Under the pieces are notes generated by a model. That model was not told the origin of the DNA. It did no database searches and was given only the letters and a program-made list of their open reading frames with translations. A DNA stretch of 64,000 nt, taken from Spirochaetota bacterium (GTDB lineage Bacteria; Spirochaetota; Spirochaetia; Treponematales; Treponemataceae). Below, piece by piece: positions 57,309 to 64,000 of the stretch (its first letter is position 1; the number at the start of each line of letters is the position of its first letter). The stretch is taken from positions 92,442-156,441 of the forward strand of contig JAEXRH010000018.1 of assembly GCA_023438065.1 (NCBI GenBank). The letters are read 5' to 3'. A program made the translations under genes and the position numbers.

Positions 57309-59549
57309 CTACCGGAGATCCTCGGCTTCCTGGGCGCGGCCGATGCTCGTCTTGAGCTTGTCGAGGTTCTCGGCGTTGACCTTCATGATCTCGCGCATCC
57401 GGTCGACGGCGGCGAAGAGGGCGTCCTTCATGGCGCCCTGGGTTTCGAGGCTTTCGCGGATCTTGCCGAAATCGCGCGCGATCTCGCTGAGCGCGCGCTC
57501 GGATTCCTCGTTCATGACCCGTTCCTCGCGGGAGAGCCGCTCGAGGACGTCGGTTTCGGCGATCATCTTCCGCGCGCTCTCGCCCATCCTCCGGCTCTCT
57601 TCCTCTTCCTCGTGAACGAGCGCGGTGATCGCTCCGGCCTGCCGCGCGGCCTGGTGGGACTTCTCGATGATCGACTCGAGCGCCCGGCGCACCGCGTCGT
57701 GGGTCTTGATAGTCTCGGCGATCGCCGCGCCCATCTCCTCGACGCCCGCGAAGCTTTCCTTCACCCCCGTCTGCGATTGGGTCGCGAGCTTCCTGATCTC
57801 CTGCGCGATGACCGCGAAGCCCTTGCCGACGTTCCCGTACCGCGCGGACTCGATGGCCGCGTTTATCGAAAGCACGTTCGTCTGCTCCGAGAGGTCCGCG
57901 ATCGACGAGAGCGCGGCCTTGACGCGGGAGGCGGTCTCCTCGACGCGAGAGAGCGCCTCCCGCGAGGTCTCGACGACGCGCCTGCTCGAGTCCGCGTCCG
58001 CGGCGAGGGCGGAGACGAACCCGTTCGACTGCTCGACCGCCCCGAGGCTCGCGGTTACCCGGGAGCCGAGCTCCGAAAGAGAGTCGGTGACCTCCTTCGA
58101 GGACCGCGTCTGGCGCGCGATCGCCTCGGGCACGCGGGCGGCCGTCGTCGCGAGCCGTTCCGAGATCTTGCCCACCTGCGACTCGACCGACTCCGCCTGC
58201 CGCGCGAACGCGTCCATGCAGGAACGGTTCTCGTCCCCGTACCGCTCGACCGCGGCGAGGGTTTCGTCCGTGGTTCCCGCGAGCCGCGCGGACGACGAGA
58301 CGAGGCCTTCCGAAACCTGCCTGAGGTTGGCGATCATGTTCGCGAGGGTTTCGTGCTGCCGTTCCATGATCATCGCCTGGCGCCTCGCCTTCCGGAGCGT
58401 CGCGGTCTGGTCGAGCGCGAGAATGAAAAAGACCGAGAGCACGAAACCGAGATAGCCGTAGGGCACGAGCCAGGCGAAGGGAAGGTTCCCGGAAAGGTTA
58501 TTGACGAGGTCATGCACGCTCGTCCCGACGATCGCGGAAAAGCCCGCCATGGCCCCGATCGTGTCGGCCCGGGGCGTACGAATGACGCTGAACACGAGGA
58601 GCGCGAGGGTACAGAGAAGGAGGAGCGGGAGAACCATCCCCGTCGTGAAGGCGGCGAAGGGAACGTAGAGGCTCTCCTTGTCGGTACCGAGGAGCGTGCG
58701 GACGCATGAGACGAGAACCGGCGCGGCGAGGACGGCGCGAAGCGCGTGCCGGACCGTCTTCCGGGATTTCCCGATCCCGGATATCTCGAGGGCGAAGCAA
58801 AAGAGAAAGAAGGTCGTCAGGGGCAAACCCCAGTGGGAAAGCTTGTCGAAGAAGGTCATGACCCTGCCGTCGTGGTAGAACGCCATGTTCCCGTAGGACA
58901 TCGCGAACGCGACGCAGGTCAGGACGAACCAGGCGTATTTCGGCTCGCGAGAACCCATGAGGATGAGGGTCAGGAAGAAGAGGGCGAGAACGCAGGCGAT
59001 GGCGACCGACGTCTGGATGAGGCTGACATTGAAGAGGTTCCGCCAGAACACCTCCGAGGCGAAACCGTGCCAGTCGCCGACCTTGACGAGCGGGAGCATG
59101 GTCTTTTCGTAGTCGGGGCGCGCGACGACGACGAGGGTATCGTTCCCGGTGATAAGGCCGTCGTCGATCAAAAACCGGTTCGCGAGATAGACAGAGGAAT
59201 TGTAGTAGTCGCCGTAATGGCCGATGCGGCCGATCATGGTACCGTTCAGGTAGATATCGCACGGATAGTCGCTCGTGCCGACCATGATAGCCGCGCTTCG
59301 CCCGTGCCCCGCGCGCGGAATCTCGACGCTGCGCACGAACACGACCTTCCGCTCCGCGAAAAGGCCTGAATCGGGGATGCTCTTTCCCGAATAGGGCTCG
59401 AAGCCCTCGAGGGACCCGTTTTTGGGAAACGAGGGCGTCGTCGCGTCCATTTCCCGTACCATCCATCCGGCGGGATCGAGGGTAGTTTCGGCGAACATCG
59501 CGGCCGAACAGCAAAAGAGCGCGAACGAAAGGGCGGCAATACACTTCAT
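57309..59549 (-). CDS. Chemoreceptor with 7TM-DISM sensor and MCP signalling domain
   Basis: The 746-residue protein has a signal peptide (MKCIAALSFALFCCSAAMFA), an extracytoplasmic beta-sandwich (residues about 22-175; CDIYLNGTMIGRIGHYGDYY suggests a galactose-binding-like fold of the DISM class), seven membrane helices (about 185-395; SVAIACVLALFFLTLILMGS to YLGFVLSVFFILALDQTATL) and a cytoplasmic MCP domain with the tip DLSEQTNVLSINAAIESARY. 7TM-DISM sensors are frequent in spirochaetes and bind carbohydrates or related ligands; fusion to an MCP links them to chemotaxis. GGAGTGACCG leads to the ATG. It is divergent from the double-CACHE receptor. Confidence 0.92.
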   Translation of the reverse strand: MKCIAALSFALFCCSAAMFAETTLDPAGWMVREMDATTPSFPKNGSLEGFEPYSGKSIPDSGLFAERKVVFVRSVEIPRAGHGRSAAIMVGTSDYPCDIYLNGTMIGRIGHYGDYYNSSVYLANRFLIDDGLITGNDTLVVVARPDYEKTMLPLVKVGDWHGFASEVFWRNLFNVSLIQTSVAIACVLALFFLTLILMGSREPKYAWFVLTCVAFAMSYGNMAFYHDGRVMTFFDKLSHWGLPLTTFFLFCFALEISGIGKSRKTVRHALRAVLAAPVLVSCVRTLLGTDKESLYVPFAAFTTGMVLPLLLLCTLALLVFSVIRTPRADTIGAMAGFSAIVGTSVHDLVNNLSGNLPFAWLVPYGYLGFVLSVFFILALDQTATLRKARRQAMIMERQHETLANMIANLRQVSEGLVSSSARLAGTTDETLAAVERYGDENRSCMDAFARQAESVESQVGKISERLATTAARVPEAIARQTRSSKEVTDSLSELGSRVTASLGAVEQSNGFVSALAADADSSRRVVETSREALSRVEETASRVKAALSSIADLSEQTNVLSINAAIESARYGNVGKGFAVIAQEIRKLATQSQTGVKESFAGVEEMGAAIAETIKTHDAVRRALESIIEKSHQAARQAGAITALVHEEEEESRRMGESARKMIAETDVLERLSREERVMNEESERALSEIARDFGKIRESLETQGAMKDALFAAVDRMREIMKVNAENLDKLKTSIGRAQEAEDLR

Positions 59550-59778
59550 CGGTCACTCCGTGGGTTTTGTATGGAACCAGTATATACCGGTTTTTCGGGG
59601 AGGACAGCACGTTTCGGCACGGAAGAGGCGGGAAGCGGAGCGGCGACCGAGGAGGCCCTGAGCGCAAGGTGACCCTTCTCCTCCACCAATCGTCTTTCCG
59701 TGAATTTGATTATTGAGTATCCCTCAATTATTCTTTAACCAGCGCACTATCCCCGCATTCGTGTCTCAAGGAGTATTC
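59550..59778. other. Divergent control region between two chemoreceptor genes
   Basis: The 229 bases hold a near-palindrome ACCAGTATATACCGGT (59576-59591) with a TATACT reading toward the 7TM-DISM gene, and on the other side AT-rich sequence with ATTGAG-TATCC-CTCAAT (about 59714-59730) before the double-CACHE gene. One copy of the 13-bp repeat CCCTGAGCGCAAG lies at 59656-59668. Confidence 0.45.
59656..59668 (+). repeat. 13-bp direct repeat, left copy
   Basis: CCCTGAGCGCAAG occurs here and at 61650-61662 in the same orientation, on either side of the double-CACHE receptor gene. Confidence 0.5.
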
Positions 59779-61599
59779 ATGGCCCGTAAAACGTCCCTGC
59801 AGGTAAAGATTTCCGCGATATTCTCTATTTTTATCGCCGTCCTGATCGGCGCGATCATCCTCCTGATCGGCATCAGCATGTCGCGGGAGGTCAGGCAGCT
59901 CGTGTTGGCGAACAACGAGCAGATCTCGATCTCCCGGGCGAACGAGCTCGGGCAAATGATGGACAAGCTCAAATGGCAGCTGAAGATCATGTCCTCGCGG
60001 GACGTCTTCCACGGCGGGATTCCCGAAAGGATCGCGGCGTCCATGATCGAGCAGAAAAAATACATATCGCCCGAGGTCGTCGGGGCGTTTTATATCTGGG
60101 AAAACGGCGATTATGTCACGACGGACGGGGCAAAGGGAAACGTCTCGGACCGCGACTATTTCAGGGACGTCGTCGTCAACGGGAAGGGCGAGGCGATCGG
60201 CAAGGCCGTCGTCTCGAAATCGCTGAACGCGCCGATCGTCGTCTCGGCGGTCGGGATCGCGGGGCCCGACGGAAAGAACAAGGCGGCGGTCGCCTTCCAG
60301 TTCAAGCTTGAGGAACTTTCGAAGATCGTCGGCGACATCAAGGTCGGCAAGACGGGATACGGGTGGATCATCGACCGGGACGGCATGATGATCGCCCACA
60401 AGAACGCGAGCTCGGTGATGAGCGTGAACGTTCTCGACGCGGACAAGAATGGGTCGAGAGGCATGGACGCGCTCGGCAAACGCGCGATATCCGAGGAAAA
60501 GGGGACGGGATCCTTCGTCACCGCGACCGGCGCCAAAATGACCGTGTTTTTCGTCCGCGTCCCGAACACGCCCGGTTGGACGCTCGGGATCAGCGTCCCC
60601 GACGAGGAAATCAACGACGCGGTATACCGTCTGATGGTCCTGCTCGTGTTCGTCGCGCTCGCCGCGATCCTTGTCGCGGCCGTGATCTCGGTGCTGATAG
60701 CCCGATCCATCTCGCGACCGCTCAAGACCATCTGCCTGGGCATGGATTCCTTCGCGAAAGGCGACTTTACCATGACTGGCATCGACAAGAAGGAACGCAA
60801 CAGAATCGTCGCGCGGACGGACGAGCTCGGGGACCTCGGGCACAGTCTCGACGTGATGCTCGCGAGCCTGACCGCGACCGTCCGGGAGGTAATCGAGGCG
60901 GCGAATCAGGTCTCGTACGGCAGCAAACAGCTCAGCGAGACGTCCCAGTCGATCTCGCAGGGCGCGACGGAACAGGCATCCTCGGTGGAGGAGATTTCGT
61001 CGTCCATGGAGCAAATGAGCGCGAACATCAAGCAAAACGCCGAAAACGCCCACACGACGGAAACCATCGCGCGGAATTCCGCCCTGAGCGCGGAAGAAGG
61101 CGGCAAGGCGGTACTCGACACGGTCGAGGCGATGAAGCAGATCGCCGCGAAAATCGGGATCATCGAGGAGATCGCGCGCTCGACCAACATGCTCTCGCTC
61201 AACGCGTCCATCGAGGCGGCCCGCGCGGGGGAATACGGCAAGGGCTTCGCGGTCGTCGCGTCCGAGGTCGGAAAGCTCGCCGAGCGCAGTTCCCGGGAAG
61301 CCGCGGAAATCAACGCGCTTTCGCTCAACAGCCTCAAGATCGCCGAGACCGCGGGAAGGACGATCACGGAAATGGTCCCCGAGATCCGCCGCACCGCCGA
61401 TCTCGTGCAGGAAATCAGCGCGTCAAGCCGGGAGCAGGACGCCGGGGCGAATCAGATCAACTCAGCCATCATGCAGCTCGACAGGGTCGTTCAGCAGAAC
61501 GCCTCCGCGTCGGAAGAGTCGGCGTCGATGTCCGAGGAACTCGCGGGTCAGGCGCAGTCGCTCAACGAGACGATGGGCTTCTTCAAGATACTCGACTAA
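59779..61599 (+). CDS. Methyl-accepting chemotaxis protein with double-CACHE sensor
   Basis: The 606-residue receptor has TM1 (residues about 13-35), a periplasmic dCACHE_1 domain (about 40-275; VVGAFYIWENGDYVTTDGAK, DRDYFRDVVVNGKGEAIGKA, GYGWIIDRDGMMIAHKNASS), TM2 (about 283-305), HAMP and a signalling domain with the tip EEIARSTNMLSLNASIEAAR. dCACHE receptors bind amino acids, polyamines or organic acids; the DRDYF motif is typical. It is close in the signalling half to the receptor at 10834-12552 but lacks the C-terminal tail, ending MGFFKILD. AAGGAG precedes the ATG at 59779. Short direct repeats flank the gene. Confidence 0.95.
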   Translation: MARKTSLQVKISAIFSIFIAVLIGAIILLIGISMSREVRQLVLANNEQISISRANELGQMMDKLKWQLKIMSSRDVFHGGIPERIAASMIEQKKYISPEVVGAFYIWENGDYVTTDGAKGNVSDRDYFRDVVVNGKGEAIGKAVVSKSLNAPIVVSAVGIAGPDGKNKAAVAFQFKLEELSKIVGDIKVGKTGYGWIIDRDGMMIAHKNASSVMSVNVLDADKNGSRGMDALGKRAISEEKGTGSFVTATGAKMTVFFVRVPNTPGWTLGISVPDEEINDAVYRLMVLLVFVALAAILVAAVISVLIARSISRPLKTICLGMDSFAKGDFTMTGIDKKERNRIVARTDELGDLGHSLDVMLASLTATVREVIEAANQVSYGSKQLSETSQSISQGATEQASSVEEISSSMEQMSANIKQNAENAHTTETIARNSALSAEEGGKAVLDTVEAMKQIAAKIGIIEEIARSTNMLSLNASIEAARAGEYGKGFAVVASEVGKLAERSSREAAEINALSLNSLKIAETAGRTITEMVPEIRRTADLVQEISASSREQDAGANQINSAIMQLDRVVQQNASASEESASMSEELAGQAQSLNETMGFFKILD

Positions 61600-61649
61600 C
61601 CATCAATGTACAGCGCGGGACCGCGACCGGCAACAAGCCGGCGCAGGGC

Positions 61650-61662
61650 CCCTGAGCGCAAG
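61650..61662 (+). repeat. 13-bp direct repeat, right copy
   Basis: CCCTGAGCGCAAG, identical to 59656-59668. Confidence 0.5.
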
Positions 61663-61679
61663 TGTTTGTCGGCCCGGAG

Positions 61680-63629
61680 TCAGCGCGCGGTAAACCCGAT
61701 CTCTGCGAGGGCGCGAAGGTTTCCCTCGCACAGGGGATCGGCCGCGCCCGAGGCGTAGAGCTCGTCGATCCGGTCGCGATACGCCTCGCGGACCTTGTGC
61801 CGGACGAGTTTCATCGTCGAGTTCACGAGCCCGCCCTCCTCGCCGAAGGGCTTCGCCACGATCGCGAAGGAAGCGGGCCGCCACTGGGCCGGGATCGAGC
61901 GGTAGTCGGGATGATCGGCGAAGGCCGAAAGGTCGTCGCGTATGGCGGCGATGACCTCGGTCGCGGTCGCGCCGGGATGCGCCGCCTTGAGGGCTTCCGC
62001 GTCGAGCGTCACGAGCGCGACGGTGAAGCGATTCTGCTCGTTGTGCGCCATTACCTGGAACGCGAAGCGCGAGGTGTTGACGATCGCCTCCTCGATGGTC
62101 TCGGGGCTGTACTTCTCGCCGTCGGCCGAGATGAGCAGGGCCTTCTCGCGGCCGGTAACGACGAGAAAACCGTCGGCGTCCATGTAGCCGAGATCGCCCG
62201 TCATGAGCCACCCGTCCCTGATCGTGGCCTCCGTCGCCTCGGGATTCCGGTAGTATCCCTTCATCACCGACTCTCCGCGCGTCGCGATCTGCCCGATCTC
62301 ACCGGTCGCGCGCTCCTTGCCGTCCTCCCCGAGGATCCTGACCTCAAGGGTCGGGATGACCGTGCCCGAGGTGCCGAACTTGTGCCGTGCGGGCGAGTTC
62401 GAGCAGATGATCGGGGCGTTCTCGGTAAGCCCGTAACCCTGGTAGATCGGCACGCCGATCGCGTTGAAGAATTCCTGCTGCCGCGTCTCGAGGAGGGCGC
62501 CGCCCCCGACGCAGAACTTGATATCCGGGCCGAAGAAGGCGCGGAGCTTCGGGAAGACGAGGAGTTCGGCGATCGCCCAAGGGAGGAAGTTCCGCGCGCG
62601 AACGAGGAAGGGCGGCTTCGAGAAACCGTTACCCGAACGCGCGATCCCGGCGCGGAGTCCGCGTTCGAAGATCCCGTTCACGAACGCGCCTTTCGCGGCG
62701 ACGCCCTGAACCATCTTTTTCATGAAGTTACCGGAGAGCGCCGGCACCGTGAGGAGGAAATCGGGCTTCACCTCGGCGAGGTTCGAGGGGAGGTTTCGAA
62801 GCGCGGCGAGCGGACCGCCCCGCGCGTCGACGAAATACATCGCGAGCCCGCGATAGAGGAAGATGTAAGAGCCGACCGTGTGCGCGAAGGAGTGGTCGAG
62901 CGGCAGCATGATGAGGCTTTTCCACCCGCGCTCGACGCGGACGACCTCGGCCGACGCGCGCGCGTTATGCCAGTAGTTGAGGTGCGTAAGGACGATCCCC
63001 TTCGGGTTTCCCGTCGTGCCCGAGGTGTACGAGATCGTCACGGCGTCGTCCTCGCGAAGGCCCGCCTCGACCGCGGCGAGCGCCTCAGCGACGGGGAGCC
63101 CGTTCGCGAGCGTCCCGCGGGCGATCGCGTCCCGGCCCTCCGCGACGAGCCGCTCGTAGAAGAAAAGATCCGTTCCCTCGACGAGGCCCGCGCCCGCGGC
63201 GAGCGCGCGAAACGAGGGACTCTCGGGCGAGAGGCACACGACGACCGGCTTTCGCGCGGCGCGCGCGAGGACCTCCGCGACGCGGGGGAAACAGTTTTCC
63301 GAGACGAGAATCGCGCGGGCGTCCGAGTGGTCGAGCCGGAAGAGGATCTCGTCCGCGGAAAGCTTCGTGGAAAGGGGCACCGAGACGCAACCCGCCTTGA
63401 GGAGGCCGAACTCGCCGAGGACCCAGGCGCTCCGGCCCTCCGAGAGGATCGCGACGTTCTGTCCTTTACCGAAGCCGCGAAGGAGAAGAGAGGCGGCGAA
63501 GGCGGACGAAATCTCGTCAGCCTCGGCGAAACTCGTGGTCTCGTACGAGTCGGAACGCTTTTCCCCGAGATAGGGCATCGAGCCGAACGAGGCCGCGCCA
63601 TCGTGAAGCATCTGGATAACGGTGCGCAT
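61680..63629 (-). CDS. Long-chain-fatty-acid-CoA ligase (AMP-binding family)
   Basis: The 649-residue enzyme activates fatty acids with ATP and CoA at the inner face of the membrane. Motifs: P-loop VTISYTSGTTGNPKGIVLTH, A5 IYQGYGLTENAPIICSNSP, A7/A8 GWLMTGDLGYMDADGFLVVT followed by GREKALLI, and a late lysine region STMKLVRHKVREAYRDRIDE. The length and the eukaryote-like order fit the FadD15/FAA1-type bacterial ligases rather than short FadD. AAGGAG lies before the ATG at 63629; the longer frame upstream is not coding. Its end faces the receptor gene with 80 bases between. Fatty-acid uptake for lipid synthesis is the usual role in fatty-acid-scavenging spirochaetes, which is inference here. 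Confidence 0.94.
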   Translation of the reverse strand: MRTVIQMLHDGAASFGSMPYLGEKRSDSYETTSFAEADEISSAFAASLLLRGFGKGQNVAILSEGRSAWVLGEFGLLKAGCVSVPLSTKLSADEILFRLDHSDARAILVSENCFPRVAEVLARAARKPVVVCLSPESPSFRALAAGAGLVEGTDLFFYERLVAEGRDAIARGTLANGLPVAEALAAVEAGLREDDAVTISYTSGTTGNPKGIVLTHLNYWHNARASAEVVRVERGWKSLIMLPLDHSFAHTVGSYIFLYRGLAMYFVDARGGPLAALRNLPSNLAEVKPDFLLTVPALSGNFMKKMVQGVAAKGAFVNGIFERGLRAGIARSGNGFSKPPFLVRARNFLPWAIAELLVFPKLRAFFGPDIKFCVGGGALLETRQQEFFNAIGVPIYQGYGLTENAPIICSNSPARHKFGTSGTVIPTLEVRILGEDGKERATGEIGQIATRGESVMKGYYRNPEATEATIRDGWLMTGDLGYMDADGFLVVTGREKALLISADGEKYSPETIEEAIVNTSRFAFQVMAHNEQNRFTVALVTLDAEALKAAHPGATATEVIAAIRDDLSAFADHPDYRSIPAQWRPASFAIVAKPFGEEGGLVNSTMKLVRHKVREAYRDRIDELYASGAADPLCEGNLRALAEIGFTAR

Positions 63630-63665
63630 GCGTGTCTCCTTACAAAATGACGGATTATGTCGATT

Positions 63666-63694
63666 AGTATGCACCGGGATTGACGGGCGGTCAA
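63666..63694 (-). promoter_or_regulatory. Promoter of the acyl-CoA ligase gene
   Basis: Minus strand TTGACC (63694-63689), 17 bases, CATACT (63671-63666), leader of about 30 bases with AAGGAG. Confidence 0.55.
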
Positions 63695-64000
63695 GTTTTA
63701 AGGAGATGGCGGGAAAAGCGGAGAACCGGGCTTTCACCCCTGACCGGCACCGAAAGCGGGGATAGCGAAGACTACCGCAGGTAGTCCGACCCCGCCGCTC
63801 CGGAACGAACCCAAATCAGGCGACGGACGCTACCACACGCGATCATGGCGCGGGGCATGGCCGCAAGGGGAGACCTCCCCTTCCCCACATAAAAAGAACC
63901 CGCGCCGGAGGCGCCGATCGACAGCCCCGACGCAGGTCGGGGCATTAAATACATTTCCTTGAAGAACCGGCGCCTCAAATGAAAACGCCCACCATACGGT
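63695..64000. other. Right-end region without a recognisable gene, rich in hairpins
   Basis: I find no open frame with family features. Perfect stems occur at 63770-63786 (GACTACC-GCA-GGTAGTC), 63865-63882 (AAGGGGAG-AC-CTCCCCTT) and 63924-63943 (GCCCCGAC-GCAG-GTCGGGGC), with GCTTTC/GAAAGC around 63731-63757 and a 9-bp pair GAGGCGCCG...CGGCGCCTC enclosing the third hairpin (about 63908-63976). A structured RNA or the leader of a gene beyond the edge is possible. Confidence 0.4.

Noticed and set aside
63772..63978. 68-residue minus-strand open frame at the right edge
   Set aside because: No family features, no ribosome-binding site, and it is built from the hairpin sequences.

Overview
The window is a 64 kb stretch of a GC-rich (roughly 63-66 %) bacterial chromosome from a diderm with many lipoproteins. 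I see five methyl-accepting signalling domains with a CheW, a 7TM-DISM chemoreceptor, formylglycine-enzyme-like and InlB-B-repeat lipoproteins, outer-membrane beta-barrel candidates, a C_GCAxxG_C_C protein and a 2-hydroxyacyl-CoA dehydratase activase operon. Together these fit a free-living member of the Spirochaetota (Spirochaetales/Treponema relatives) best. That assignment is inference from gene content; no rRNA is present to prove it. I found no tRNA, rRNA, CRISPR array, transposase, integrase or phage gene.

Layout. 1-6.7 kb: stress and drug-response cassettes (MarR with a cut-off exported protein, flavodoxin, WYL regulator divergent from a short UvrA-type ABC ATPase, beta-barrel plus DUF4386 pair, TetR with a 23-bp palindrome). 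6.8-8.9 kb: a repeat-built surface lipoprotein. 9.0-12.6 kb: chemoreceptor, CheW and an unusual Fe-S chemoreceptor that has lost most of its hydrogenase domain and carries an in-frame TAA. 12.7-14.2 kb: two PAS-only proteins. 14.3-15.7 kb: a decayed NifX-like gene, two rhodaneses and a Cys-rich small protein. 15.8-17.4 kb: P-II and ammonium channel. 17.6-22.6 kb: a membrane/Nudix fusion, a formylglycine-enzyme-like lipoprotein that may be a diversity-generating-retroelement target, a beta-barrel and an amidohydrolase. 22.7-27.1 kb: EamA exporter with a GntR regulator, a small exported protein and a hybrid kinase. 27.3-34.5 kb: ABC exporter, APH-like kinase, PfkB kinase, LUD protein, CrcB, CNNM transporter and GTP cyclohydrolase II. 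34.7-40.3 kb: chemoreceptor, aldo/keto reductase, ferredoxin-thioredoxin pair, C_GCAxxG protein and a LytTR pair. 40.3-43.3 kb: a three-gene acyl-CoA-dehydratase-activase operon. 43.4-47.5 kb: znuA-znuC-znuB-zur with a Zur-like box, then a split permease with a CRP-like site. 47.5-53.5 kb: sensor kinase, single-domain response regulator and REC-PAS-GGDEF-EAL protein. 53.7-57.1 kb: two atypical lipoproteins of lower GC. 57.3-63.6 kb: two more chemoreceptors and a long-chain acyl-CoA synthetase. The last 370 bases hold no gene I can support, only a cluster of hairpins.

Two themes cross the whole window. First, many genes have a sigma70-type -10 box only 6-8 bases before the start codon and no Shine-Dalgarno, so leaderless or near-leaderless mRNAs look common (marR, flavodoxin, Cys-rich protein, Nudix fusion, crcB, CNNM, the DUF2229 gene and the large kinase). 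Second, several regulators sit next to clean palindromes that overlap promoter elements (WYL, TetR, Zur, a CRP-like site at -41.5), so local circuits can be proposed from sequence alone. Many coordinates below use starts chosen from ribosome-binding sites or promoters rather than the longest open frame.
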